NCBI GenBank assembly: GCA_005281725.1
Contig: SSBO01000007.1
Span: 3,850,402-3,914,401 of the forward strand
Direction: 5' to 3'
Length of the DNA stretch: 64,000 nt
From: Wuchereria bancrofti
Taxonomy: Eukaryota; Nematoda; Chromadorea; Rhabditida; Onchocercidae
In this document: piece after piece, positions 14,355-27,148 of the stretch
Position numbering within the stretch: the first letter of the stretch is position 1
How the letters are laid out: each line of letters opens with the position of its first letter
The notes under the pieces: generated by a model
Database searches by the model: none
Told to the model about the DNA's origin: nothing
Seen by the model: the letters and a program-made list of their open reading frames with translations, nothing else
Position numbers and translations under genes: made by a program

Positions 14355-14380
14355 TCAAGTACTTATTGATAAGTACTTGA
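14355..14380. repeat. perfect 11-bp inverted repeat, 4-nt loop
   Basis: TCAAGTACTTA (14355-14365) pairs perfectly with TAAGTACTTGA (14370-14380) around TTGA. Each arm contains the palindrome AAGTACTT. That makes this a palindrome within a palindrome, consistent with either a hairpin or a paired dimeric binding site. Confidence 0.7.
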
Positions 14381-15571
14381 ATGTTAGTACGGCAAAATTA
14401 GCATGCCTTTAATAGTGATTTGATTTTTCACTGTAATGAGAACAATGCAGTATATTTAACCATTTCTCGTTTTCATCTTTTTTTTGCTAAATTCATCAAG
14501 TAATGCTTAAATTTAACTAGCCTATTAATCGATAAGGAATACTGTTCTATAAATTGCTTCATTCTGTTTCTGTGTATGTGCTGAATTGAATACATAAATA
14601 CATAGGTTTTCATCCAGCAGGAAGTAAACAGGTCATAGTATTTGTCGATTGAAATCAGGACCGAATTTTTGAAATTATTGATTAACAAATAACCTGAAAT
14701 TGTGCTGGTACCAGTCTATCCTCAGCTGTCATTTTTCGATGTGCTAAAGTAGTTTCAAAAACTTGTTTTTAGTCTCTTGAAAGTGACCATACGATATCAA
14801 CGACAGGAAATGATCAGGTTTGTTCGGTATTGGTCGCTTTATCGGTAACTGCTAGATGTTGTTTTGTTGCGCACCAATTTTTAAGACATGTTTTGCTTGT
14901 GCTCTCGAAAGGAGGAGCTCATTTTTGCTTTAAAATAGTGTACTTCGTGTAACTTACGGCTAGTTGAAAATAAAATTAGGTATCTCTGAGCTTTTGCACC
15001 GTACTTCGCTCTGGGACAGTAAAAATAAAGAACATATATACAGGTTAACACTTAACCCCGTGTTTTAGCAGCTAATTTTTTTATTGTGTAAAGAAGTCGT
15101 GAAATTCATATCATTTGAATTTTATGAATTCTGATTAATAATATTGTCCCGTACAATTATGAACCCGATAGCTTCATTGAATAATAAAAGTTCTGGATGA
15201 CTCAGTGATATGTGGCATTTGTATGTAGCCAGAACTTCTGTACTGTTTCACCATCTTTCGATCATATTTCAGGCAGAGATTTTTAGAGTGGCGTGCTTCA
15301 TTTCATTTGAAATTATTTCCCTGCTACGAAGAGATTGTCTGAAATCGAAACAAATCTCGATTTCGACCCACCATTTTGTGGTATTTATGTTCAGTCTGTC
15401 ACTATTGAAATCTTGTTTTTCATTAATTATCATCTGTTCCTGTGCTTCTCTTTACACTACTTTTATCTTCTCAGCATACTTTCGGTCATTTTCATCTCCA
15501 TCTTTGCATGCTACAGTGTTGTGAAATCTCGTTTTTACGTTACCATTTTAATTGAATGATTTGCCAAAGGA

Positions 15572-15604
15572 TAGCAGTAGCAGCAGTAGTAGCAGTACTA
15601 GTAG
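15572..15604. repeat. imperfect AGC/AGT trinucleotide repeat
   Basis: About eleven triplets alternating between AGC and AGT. It is simple sequence in non-coding DNA. Confidence 0.75.
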
Positions 15605-17090
15605 CCCATCAGATCCTTCTGCTCTAATCAATCCTGCTTTGATATTATGTTTCATACAGCTCACTTCTGTGATTCTGATTTTGTTTCTTCTACTTTTCCG
15701 TAATGGTATTGATTCCGGAAGATTGTGCTATACAGTATTGAGCAGCAAACAATGTGGTTGGGTTGGTTGGCGCTAATGTGCTTCACTGAAAGATGTGTTG
15801 CCAAGTGGGAAATATTCTGGAATTATTGTGTTTGTTTCAATTTTCGGCGTCTTTCTGTGAATGAATTTTTTCCGATGAGCATAACAGTTCGTTTTGCTAG
15901 CAGTTTATTTTGAAAACTGCACAGAAATATGTTCTGAAATTTTCCGAATTTTACGTAGTGGTACTGAAGAGAGGAAATCCGACCAGATATTTATATCAAA
16001 ATTGCTTTGTTGTTTTTGATGACTAGAAATTATTTAAATCTCAAAGTATATTTCATCACCAGAGCTTTTATATAACTCATGACCTGCTGCATTCTTCCTG
16101 GCCTCTCTGCAATTTTCCAGTTAACAATTAGCAACATTCTGTTACATTTCTCATTTGGTTTTTTCCTGAACACAATTGCTCATTCGGCAATTTTTTTTCA
16201 TTCTCAAGCAGAACTATTGCCACACTATCAGTTATCTAGTAGGTATTGCCCTTAATCATTCATTTATTTAAAACTTAAAGTGAACTTAACCAATACTTCG
16301 TTCTTCATCACTTATTGTTTTCTAATAATACATTACATATTTATCATTTCTTCTTTTTCCTTTCTTAGCATTACCGAAGTTGTCAATTATTTTAGTCTCA
16401 CTTTTGTATCTCAGAAATATTGCCTTTTTGCATACATTCAACGCTATGATTTTCTGTATAGCTTTCAGTTATGATTTGAAATTTGGGAATAATCTAAATA
16501 TATAGGAGGATTCAAGCAAGAGGAAGCACTTTTCATTCAATCATTTCTTCCATCTCACTTTCCTCATATCATCATCACTCAATTCACAGGTTAATCTTAT
16601 GTGAGGAAATCAAGCGGTAATGCAAGTGCTTTCTCGATTTACTGCAACTGTTTCGTCGCTAGATGCAGTTAAGTCATCATCTTTCTCTTGGAGTTCAATT
16701 TTTTTTGACTCGATTCCAGATCTTTTTTTTGCTATGGTAATACTATTTAATTGGTAATGACGTGAAATTGTTGAACTTGTGTTATCTTGTTGGGAAGATA
16801 GTAGTGACATTCTCGTAAACATTCTCGTTTTCACATGTTGGGTAAGCAGGAAAAAATAGTAAGAAATCTGTCGCAGGTCAATAATTTAGCGTTTTCTCGT
16901 TGCACGATTTCATACTAATATGAGGTTTTAATTAATTCATAATTTTGTTTCAGCGTTGACTATTTTGGTCACCCATCAAATATTCATTAGTATCATATTT
17001 CTGCTTTGGAAAGCATAACTGAAATCTTCCTCTTTCACTATTGTTACTAGAAATAGTAATAATTGACTTGAACTTTTCGGAAAGGTAGCC

Positions 17091-20000
17091 ATGTCATCTG
17101 GTAGCTTGATTATGGATAAGCCTTCATCAGCGATATCATTTGTACCTATTAAGACTGAAATGAATCTCAACTCACATGGCGGCCAAACAGATCACTTGCA
17201 GGTAGGCTTACAATTTTTATGTTACTTGTTTAGAATGCAATATTTCCAAGTTGTTCGATTCTTATCGAATTGTTGTTCATCCCTCATACATGTAATCTAA
17301 TATTGACCGTTTCCAAGTTTCTATTTTAAATTCAACTCTAGTTCAAATTCACCACAGATTTCATCTCTGTTCAAATATTTCTAAGTTGTAAATTTCGAGT
17401 GAGTTTTACACTCGTGCAACATTTATCCACCCATTTTCTTTCTATTTATTCATTTTTCAAATTTCTGGTCGGCTATGGCTCCTGGTGTTCTTCCCGCTTC
17501 TTCAGAGCGACTATTGATGTAGTTGGTCGTATGTATATTCTAGATGACTTGGGGAATCAGGTGACTTTTAAGCGGTCACTATTTTTGGCCGTTAATTGCA
17601 GAAAAGTGTACTGTTTGGTCCTTTTTGTGGTCGTATGGATTCATCATATAATTCTTGGTTGCTACAGTGAACTTTGGCATGGACTGAGAGTTAGGCCTAA
17701 CCTAAAAGCTTTGTCTCTCTCAGAACCTATCACCAATGGAATTAGTGAAATTAAGACAATATTTTCAGCTGGATATATGCCACCAACAACCTCATCAGCC
17801 CTATTCCTCCGTTACATCATCTACATCAAATGGTTGGGATCCTACTGAACATTTTGGCTCATTGAAGGTTTGCTCTTATGAGGTATACACTTCTTCCAAC
17901 CAAAAATCGTCATTTTTCCCTAATTTCGTGAATGTATTTCAGTCTATTTAGATTTTGTAATGATGAGAATTCTATGATATACACTTCTTCCAACCAAAAA
18001 TCTTCGTTTTTTCCTAATTTTTCTTTTTATTTGTTTTATTTTTGTGGATGAATTTCGAATACAGGTTGCTAAAAATAGTTCCACTCCTTATACGGATGCA
18101 ACAAATTGCAAGAAATCGAGCAATCATATCAAGCGTCCAATGAACGCTTTCATGGTTTGGTCACAAATGGAACGTCGCAAAATTTGCGAAACCTCACCAG
18201 ATATGCACAATGCGGAAATCAGTAAAAGGGTTTGACTTTAATTCACCTCATTCCTGGAAATTGATGTATAAATTCCTCCTGAGCACAGTTAACTAGTTGA
18301 ATTCATCGTGTTATGCATATGGAAATTCTTTGATCACTACAATGCCGCCATGTCTTAAATCTTTTTTAGCTTGGCTTACAATGGCGTCAATTGTCGGATA
18401 GTGAGAAGGCACCATATATTGCTGAAGCAGAACGGTTACGTGTGATGCACATGAAGGAATATCCGGATTACAAGTATAAGCCGCGGAAGAAGCCAAAAAA
18501 GGGTGCGGATGGACAGGCTGTTTCTGTGAGCAATTCTTGTCATGTGCCCAGTCACGCAATGCGACAAAATGGCATTACTTCATCAATTACTGCTACTGGT
18601 CGACCGAAACCACATAAACGGTAGATTTGATTTTGAATGTTTTCTTGGATAGTAATCGTTTAAAAGTGGATTCGAGGAAAGTGAATTCCTTTACTGGGAC
18701 ACTTAGAAATTCGGGCATAGCCATATGTTCTAATTATTGAACTTTTGTATTATTAGAGTATATTACAGCATACTTGGTTTGCCAATGAGTGGTCAGAACG
18801 AAACTCATCATCACTTAGCATTTTCTGGTAAGTCGATGAAGATTGACCATGATGGTATTCGTTACTTGAATTCGGTCACCAGTGATCAGAAGGCATCACC
18901 ACTTGCAAATACTACTATAAAACAGGTACATTTCAAAGTCCTTTGTTTGGAATTAAATGTGGAATAAGTGACGTGCGATTGGGCACAATGTAAGAAGCTA
19001 CTGACATAAGGTGATGTAATTTATTCAGCTCTTTTTTGCCAAGATTTCGACTTTGAATTTTGAATATTCATTCATTCATTTGAAATTACTTCTTTTGACA
19101 AAATACTAATTAACTGAATTCTTTTTTAATGCATTGTGCTTTTTGTCAAATTAGTATTCAGAAAAGTCTTTGTAATTCTTAGTTTTGAAAATAAGGTCCA
19201 TATAGTTAATGGTGATAGCTTTGCTATCAAGACTGAGTGCTTTAAATTTATTTACAAGCTTTATGGAACGGAGTCCATTAGAGTAAGAAATTTACTTGTG
19301 CATTTATAGGAAACGTTATTCCAACAGTCATTTCCATCGCCGAATAATTTTGCGAATACACCAATGACTCCAGAAAGCGGTTTTTACGATGATTTTTATA
19401 CATCATCTCAGCATTCAGCTGCTTCAATGTATTCCTGTTCAACTACCAGTGTGCCGTCGCAACATCTGTTGATACCTTGTACAAAAATGGTTAACTTTTC
19501 TTATAAACTGGTTCGAAAAATTAGCATTTGGAGAAGAATCGAATATTTCTAGGAACTATTTTCAACTTTCAGTAAATTTATTTCTTTGAGGAAGAATCTG
19601 AAATACTAGTTTTTAAGATTTATTTGAAAACTTTTAGAATGGTTGAAATGATTGTCTATTTGCAGAACCATATGGGTGATGTAACTACTTCCTACAGTAC
19701 TAGCAATGGTAGCACATCATCGATGATGCATCATCACCAGATCTCTGCATATTATCGGCAGCCATCAACTGGGCAATCACCAATTGCCATTCCTAACAAC
19801 AGTGCAGTGATCGCTGACCAAGTAGGGATTCTCTAAGGTTTCGCTGAAGTATCATTCATAAAATCTTCTGTATTTTTCTTGACATCAGAACTGTCGAGTA
19901 ATTACTTTAATGAGGTGTGTAACTTGTCTGTTTAATTGGATGCATTAATCCTTATTATTGGTTAGTTGGTCTTTTGAGGTTGTTATAGGAATACAAATTT

Positions 20001-20518
20001 GAAATTTATTTACAAGCAGTCGCTAGTCCAACAAACGTTGCACTTGTATTTTGTCGATCGGCGTCAAAATTTTTGATGTGTTACCAATTAATGTATTTCA
20101 GGATGAACTGCGTTCGATGTCAAGCGGGTCAAGTAGTGGGTACGGAAGTGCAGGGACAGCCGTCGACACGGAAACAGCTACCAGTTCAGTGCCCATTACT
20201 GCCCATGTAGTCAATATACGTTCCCCCGTTTGTTCCATGTCTTACTATCCGCCAAGTGGACCAGACACCAGCTCTGATCCATTTGTCTCAAACGGTTCAG
20301 CACAGCAACCATCTGTGCCACCGCCACCATCATCAGATGATCCAAATCAGTCGCAGCCTGATGTCGAGTTGTTGCCATCGATCAGTGACTTTCAGTTTCC
20401 AACCGCGATGAACGGTTTGTGGAGTGCACCAGTCAACACAGATTTATGGACTGCGGCATCAAATCATCAACTTACGCGAACACCAACAGATTATGATATT
20501 TACTGCAATCGCATGTGA
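17091..20518 (+). CDS. sem-2: SoxC-group HMG-box transcription factor (SEM-2/SOX4/11-like)
   Basis: Exons by splice sites and phase: 17091-17201, 17769-17867, 18065-18229, 18370-18620, 18757-18925, 19310-19489, 19666-19821, 20102-20518; 515 aa. A DNA-binding HMG box spans about residues 91-167. It contains the Sox signature RPMNAFMVW and [12 protein letters not shown], followed by [12 protein letters not shown]. The [12 protein letters not shown] form points to SoxC rather than SoxB. The flanks are Ser/Pro/Thr-rich and low complexity, usual for Sox activation regions. An intron splits the box after ISKR. The worm SoxC protein SEM-2 promotes sex-myoblast fate; that role here is by homology. 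The ATG at 17091 is the first in frame after the acceptor at 16953. Exon 5 has a second in-frame acceptor 12 bases downstream, so four residues are optional. Confidence 0.93.
17884..18020 (+). repeat. 43-bp direct repeat in the second SoxC intron
   Basis: Copies at 17884-17926 and 17978-18020 share TATACACTTCTTCCAACCAA followed by AAATC, a T-run and CCTAATTT, with a few mismatches. The period is 94 bp. Both lie between exons 2 and 3 of the SoxC gene, and the second copy ends 45 bases before the exon 3 acceptor. This looks like a small tandem duplication inside the intron. Confidence 0.8.
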
Positions 20519-22231
20519 AGGAAATAAAACTTATCAAATTTTTTAAAATCTCAAACTTCAGAAGTAGAAGTTGTTCAGAGCAGTATGAAACCTTATTGCC
20601 AAAGTACTCGGGAACGAAAAAGAACGGAAGACATCGGAATACGGTTATTATTGCGACGGTTTGAATTTGAATTGCTTATTGGTAATAATGCTTTTCGGAA
20701 GACAATAATACGCAGAATTTGTATGCCCATTTAAGCTTAAGTGTCATTAGGTTGATATGAAATGATAATAGTGAAGACATTTTACTAAACCAAAAAAGAA
20801 TTTTAAGGTTTCACTTGATTTTTTTTAAACACTTGTTTTCGTTAGCTGATCCACTATACTTTTATTCGTTATCAGTGCATAATTTACTCTGACCTCATAT
20901 AATAATTTTTTCCGACTGTTTCTAAACAATCTCGTATTCTTATGGCATCGTTTGGTGCTTCAGTGTACAGTCTTGAAGTGTAGTCATTTATATTTTCAGT
21001 GATGTTTTAAAACAAATCTTTGTTAATACTTTTTTAATGTTATTTATCTAATATTCATCATGTAACCTGAGAAACATTCAGAGACGGTGTTGCAAGTACG
21101 CTTGTCTGCTTTTTACGGTTTAATTTGAACCTATCATCTGGCTTGGATTTTGAATGAGAAGAATTGAATTCTCTGATGCTTACTTAGGTCATGCATTTGT
21201 TATTTTTGAAAGAGTTAATATATAACTAGAAAAGTTGTAGGTATGCACCTTTTTAGATGCATTTGGGAAATCCAATTTAGTACAGTTTAATAGTTACATA
21301 AAGTAGTCAGTCATCAGTCGATTACTCTGATAAATCCGGTGTATACGCATGCTTTGTTCAGTAGATGCAAGTATTATTTCACTGACTGACTATGTGCGGC
21401 TTTTTGTTTTTATACATGACTCGACATTTGCGACAGTTTCATCAACTGGAGATTAGGCCTGCCATTCTCACTACTGCATCATTTGCAGGCTAATTAGCAC
21501 ACTGTTGCCTAATGAATTAGAATAAAAGAGTGAGCTAGTCAGTGAGGGAATGATGATACATTATTATTACATGTTTGCATATGTTTCGTTAACTGAAATG
21601 AAATTTATGGTTAAAGCAGTGATAACTGTAGCAAGTGTCGAGGGGCGTTTTTATATTTTATTTATTAATTTCATTCATTTATCCATTTATTCATCACTTC
21701 ATCCGTCCCTATTCTATTTTTTCTTTGTTATAAAGTGTTACTGTTTTGTCGAGTGAATTCGCTTTATCATTTATTTGATCCCTTTAGTGATGGTTCAAGT
21801 TCAGTCAGAGAATAATGCTTTTCATTAATAGGGGTTTCGACTGGGTTACAGCACTCGACTTTGGTTATGTTTTCCACTTTTTATTTTATCATTAAAAAAT
21901 AATGCAGGATAAATTAGAGAAGGACTGACTGATTGATTGTTTGAGCTCGTAAGATTTCGTTTCGACTTCATCATATACGATTTATACTATATAGCATTTG
22001 TTCTGGCCACTTATATTTTCCGTTTCCTGTCATCCGTTCCTTTTCTATTAGTATTTGTTTGGTATACAGACAGAATTTCGAATAAAATTTGTCGGAAAAG
22101 TTAGTAAATATGCAGGATTGAAAGATGACGAAGGATATTATTAGGACGAAAATGCTTATTGTGTATGAGGGCAACTTTTGCGCACTAATTATTACATGTC
22201 AACTTCTCATGTCTAATTATTCAGGACGGTA

Positions 22232-22558
22232 TCATGAAGTTGCTGTTTCAGTGCAGGTGTTTTTATATTTGGGGGGTGAGTCAAATTTGAGAGTAGGTGG
22301 GGTGCGCTCATGGTCGTTGGAGCGGACAATGCAGCGGTGAGGTATTTCTACTTGCGTGTCTTCGTTGTGTAGTGTCAATGTAACGAAAAGAAGATTGTTG
22401 GGTTGGTATTTTGGGGGTCGAAATGATTCCGAAAGATCTTCAAAAATGGTTCTAAGTTCAATTGCTATTGGCGCCTGCACAGTGGAGAAGAGACATGCAG
22501 TATACTGACAGGGGTCGGGGAAGGTTCTGTGGAAGTAATGTAAATGAACTTTAGGCAT
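22232..22558 (-). CDS. hypothetical 108-codon open frame, unrecognised
   Basis: A minus-strand frame with ATG at 22558 and a stop at 22232. The product is rich in Pro, Thr and His, with no signal peptide or motif I can name. The segment is richer in C than its surroundings. No splice partner was found. It may be a chance frame or a leftover exon. Confidence 0.2.
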   Translation of the reverse strand: MPKVHLHYFHRTFPDPCQYTACLFSTVQAPIAIELRTIFEDLSESFRPPKYQPNNLLFVTLTLHNEDTQVEIPHRCIVRSNDHERTPPTLKFDSPPKYKNTCTETATS

Positions 22559-25201
22559 GGAATCATATCAATTTCTTGTAAGAGAAACAGCTTGCAAGTA
22601 GGGATGAAAGGTTGTCTTGGAAATGTTTCCCAGAGTTATCTGCATTTCAAAGACCTGAATGCTGCTGCACATTGTTGATTTTGGTCGTTTTGACCTCTTG
22701 AGGTTGGTAGCATCCACGTCTAGTAATGTCTGGGTTCACGTTATGGTAAGTAAGGAATAAGAATAGGAGAGTATCGGTGGTTCAGTCTGCTGTTTCCAGT
22801 GTTTTCAATAACATGAATTATAAAGCATATTTTATTGCGATCCGTAAACGTTGAATTTAGTTTCTTTAAGTGACATTATTGCTCATTCCTGGATCTATTA
22901 AGCTTCATCCCTTCTCCACTTTAAAGTATACTAAGTGCCTTGAGAATAACGAACTACAAAAATTTGCCGATTTTAGACCGATTGTTTTAATCTAAATTTG
23001 ACAAATATAAAGTTGCTGAAAATGAATGGAGTGACATGCTACTAGTATGCTTAAGATCTTGGTGGGAATACAACACTAATCAGCAATTGATTAAACCTGT
23101 TGAAACCATGAGATTCTTGTTAAAATGCAAATTTGCTTTGCTCGACAATTTAATGCCATTGCTAATGAAAAGAGAAGTCTGGTCTTACACTCCGAAAAAG
23201 ACGCTGACAATGGACATTCATATTTTTCGACTGTTGTTGATAGCAGGTGGGTGAAACGAAAACAAGTTTTCATCATTTTAGGAAATGAATGATCAGGAAA
23301 GAAGAGCCTTTCTTCCCTATTTTCAGTCTTTCTGTATCGAAAAAACTTTTGGAACAGTTTTTTTGGGGCTAAAAATGTTAAAGGCATTAACTAAGGCAAC
23401 TGATCAGTTTCTGCCAACTCTTCTACCCTCTGGTCTTACAGTATGTCGTGTATTTTGCTGATTTCTTGCAAATTAATTTAAAAATGACTTACTGATTAAT
23501 AGTAACCTGGAAAGTTCAGCAACTAAGCAAGACTTCATTCATCCACAATTGGTCAAATATTATGTAAATGATAGTGTTGTTGTAATAAATTTAATACGTC
23601 GCTGAGAAATTCCAAACAATTCCGTGTTATTTTCTTCGAAGCATCAAACTATCGTATTTAATTCCGACCACGTATGTTTTTTGGATTTCTTTTAATTTTT
23701 CTTGAAAGTTTGAAGCCTCATATATTTTATAAGTAGAAGTATGTGAAGTAGTTGGAAACGGCTGCGGTAATGTATGTCCTCATTAAATGACAGCAAATGT
23801 CGAAAAAATTGGAGACATGAGATTTCCTGTAAATCCGAGAAAACAAAAGTATGATTTAAACATATGCGTGACCGCCTTTTTCTTAGTTACCTAACAGTTG
23901 ACTAGAATATTATCAAGAAAATTTTAGAATAATAATCTTTGCAGGAATGTAATTCCATGATAGTTGCAAACGGGGAAATAGCAAGTCGTCAAGTGACCCT
24001 ACTAATGAATGACTATCTAAAAGTACTTTCACCGCAGATTTAGAAATATTGGACATTCATGTCTTACAGTATAGGAATATCTCAAGTTTCTTGTATGCAA
24101 TAAACTTGATCTCTCATTGAATGAGCTAACTGATAATATTATCTGATAAAACAGTGTTCCATCAATATTTGCTTCAGGTAAGAGTCGATTGAAGAGAAAA
24201 ACTAGGATTTTGTTCTGTATGCTATGAGTACTGAAAAGGTTATGCTGCTTTTAAGTAAACTATTAAAAATGTAAGGTGAATCAGTCAGTGTGAAACAATT
24301 ACTACTCGTAGATCACTATAAACTGCATTGACTGCAAAAAATAGAATATCAGTTTATATTATTTTTGCCCGATAAAGTGCTTTAAATACTTCCCATATTA
24401 TGACTAAAGCAATTATAAGCATTTCAAACTTTCACGGCATTTATCAAATATTATTATTTTTTTGCAATGCGCAAATGTTTTAACTATTACTTAATTGAAT
24501 GCTTTACTGGTTTTAGATTCAACTGGTAATTATTCATCAACTTGTATTCACCTGCATTTACATACATCTAACACAATTTAACAAGTCATTTGGCATTGAA
24601 AATAGTAGTTTTTGAGAAAGGAGAAGAAATTTTCACAGCCACGAAGAGCAGGAAAGGAAGCACATGCTATAGCTGTTGATTGATATGTGAAAATTTTAAG
24701 TGGGTCGAGAGGAATTTTAAATTTTTGTGAGAATTTTTTTGCAAATAGATATATTAGCGATTTACGAAGGGACGAATTTAACGACTGATCTATTATCATT
24801 GTTCTCTCTTTAAATCAAAAAATATTTCTTCTTATTACTACAACTTTATACATTTAGATTTGCATGAAGTAAACAATTGCGCAGCTCTAAAAATGGGAAT
24901 CCGGTCAAGTGATCCATCTTGAGCATTCATCCATATTTGCGTTGGATGAATACAGACTTGCATTGCAGGTTGCTTTGCGATGGCACATAGAGGTAGAGGG
25001 AAGTGAATTAGTATATAAATTAACACTTAACTGATCTGATGGGATTGTTTACGGGTAATCAACCATCCGTACAGTGATTTGCAGTCGTAACTGCATTGAT
25101 TTGACACAATCATTGGTTTGCGCAACACAGAGACGTGGAAGCAAGCATCATTTTACGATATGTAAACAGATTATACAGCTTATTTTTTCACGCCCTTCAT
25201 T

Positions 25202-25740
25202 TCATAAGGGAGAAAGAACAAATATTGTGGACAGATCTATTTCCTGATAAATGCTTGTTGTTACGTCATTCATTTCAATATAAACTTGTCCTTCCATTAC
25301 TTGGTGTATTTCCTCTTGAACTTGAAACAAGATTAGTACATGAATTCCTTGCTCAGAAATCCGATCAAGGAACACCTTCGAAGTTTGTGTCATCAATTTC
25401 CAAAGTTGTACTAACTGAGCATGTTTCCAAACTATGAAGCTGGTGTCCTTGATCACACTGATCGCTACCATTGAGAAGAATAGTTGTGATGTTACCAGAG
25501 AGTGTCTTTTTAACAATTACCACAGAGATACCAAGTAAAGGAAATCGTTTTCAATTCGCCTTCCAATTTAAAGTACACAGACCTTACAATGAATTCATCG
25601 CAAGTGAAGTATAACGACATAAATATGAATCTTCTAGATAAAATGGTATAAGATGGTTGCCATGAAATTGGTGTGTTGGTTGACAGGATGATCCGGTTCG
25701 AGTACATCTGTGTCTCCTGAATTCAACGACAACTATAGCA
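25202..25740 (-). pseudogene. possible decayed coding remnant, unrecognised
   Basis: On the minus strand, protein-like stretches continue through this segment only by changing frame. A frame open from 25516 to 25202 overlaps a second frame that reads protein-like upstream of it but contains stops. No domain is recognised. Frame changes plus stops suggest an old coding sequence or retroelement that has decayed. A plus-strand frame (25135-25437) overlaps it and cannot be excluded. This is inference from appearance only. Confidence 0.2.
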
Positions 25741-26649
25741 TTAGATGTCAGATGTATTCCGATTTTCTGATTACGCCATTAAGAGCGCAACAGCATCACT
25801 CTTATGCCAATCAGAGAGTGCAAAATCTAGTTTCGCTGACATTTCCATCGTTGCTATTAACTTCTCTAGACATACTACAGATATTTTGAAATCATATTAG
25901 TGAATTGATTTTCAAAAAGACTGCAACTGTCAACACAGCTGGCTCTTTCGGGCATGCAGAAATATTTTTAGTGAGCCAATATACTCGATGTCAAATAGGA
26001 TCTATTTAATTTCTCTTGTTGCTGAAACAGTAAGTATATAGTAATGTTGTGCGCATGTGCAGAAGCGAACATAAGTGGCCATGTTATGTTACCGTAGGTA
26101 TTGGTTCGGTAATGCAGCAGAATTAAAATTAATTTTCATTTCATATCGAACAAAACTAATTTGTGACGCCTACATGCCGAATTCGCCTAGTACGATGCAA
26201 GCACCAGGTAATCTCGAAAAAGATGGCTTTTTTCCCAAAACACCTAAAGAAGAATATACAGGAGGTAGCATTTGTACTATGGTTAAACATCATGTCGATG
26301 GGCAATTTTTTATATGTGCTGCTGAGAACTGCCACGGTGAAAAAAACTGAAGGGGAGAAAAAAGCGCCGCTCTATGATTAACAACGATTTGCGGTACATT
26401 CTCACACCCCCTCGCCTGACAATAAGGGTAAGATACCTTTTTTCGTCCATATACCAGAAAATGGATCAATTTCAAAACCTCAAGATCACAAAAAGTGTCA
26501 TTAATTAAACATGCGAAATATTAGAGTATTTCAAAGATAAAAAAGAAAGAGAAATTCATTGAGGGGGGCGTATCATAAAATCATATGTTCCTTAAAATGT
26601 ATAAGAAATGAAAATTTGACCAATTTTTAACAGCGAACATTCTCGAATA

Positions 26650-26690
26650 ATGGAAGTTCAAAGGTTAGAAGGCTATGTCAAAAAGAAAGG
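26650..26690 (+). CDS. possible short first exon (14 codons)
   Basis: An acceptor-like TTTTTAACAG is followed by ATG at 26650, thirteen open codons (MEVQRLEGYVKKK) and a strong GTAAGT donor at 26691. It is in phase with an acceptor ending at 27702. Joining them would add a leader to the ferrochelatase-like protein across a 1-kb intron. The peptide also resembles the start of a PH domain, but no continuation was found. It may be an alternative 5' exon, or chance. Confidence 0.25.
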
Positions 26691-27148
26691 GTAAGTCGCT
26701 GTATTTCTTTATTTATCCATACTCTCTTAAATTCATTTGTCACCTCAATACTTGACAGTTTTCCAGGAACAGGATGATTATATAACAATTTAAAAATGCG
26801 CAGTTGTAACATATGTTATTTTCAAAGGCACTGCTTTGTTGACTTTATAGCGACATATATATCTTTCTAGATTTCTAAGAACATCACAGACCTGCTGTTC
26901 AGCTTTATGCGACTAAACACTGTTTGTCTCTTCAGGAAGTTTTCTCGAATAAATTATCCAGTAGCCAGTTAGTTGGTTATCATTCACTTTTCAATCTACA
27001 AAGATTTATTTCCCATTCCTGTGTATAAGTCACAGATGTTATTGAGGACTACTTTAGAATCAGCTTTTGTGGCGCTAAATCTTAAAGTTATTAAACGGAA
27101 TTCCGGAATTCAACCACAGACCTGGGAAGTTTAGCGTCCTAGATGTTT

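Larger units (their letters stand above)
1..16953. other. gene-poor region upstream of the SoxC gene
   Basis: I find no recognisable protein family on either strand in this 17 kb stretch. Open frames are short (at most about 120 codons) and lack clear splice partners. It holds short direct repeats, palindromes and microsatellites, listed separately. A long non-coding flank next to a developmental HMG-box regulator is a common arrangement and may hold enhancers, but that is inference. A good 3' splice acceptor (pyrimidine tract then CAG) ends at 16953, 137 bases before the SoxC ATG. It may mark either trans-splicing of a spliced leader or the last 5' UTR intron. Confidence 0.6.

Noticed and set aside
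15552..15776. 74-codon frame starting with a poly-Ser run
   Set aside because: The Ser run comes from the AGC/AGT microsatellite, and nothing else supports coding.
23036..23254. 72-codon plus-strand frame ending near a GTGGGT donor
   Set aside because: AT-driven composition, no acceptor with a matching continuation and no family.
26075..26350. 91-codon plus-strand frame with a protein-like second half
   Set aside because: No ATG at the frame start, no clear splice sites and no recognised motif.
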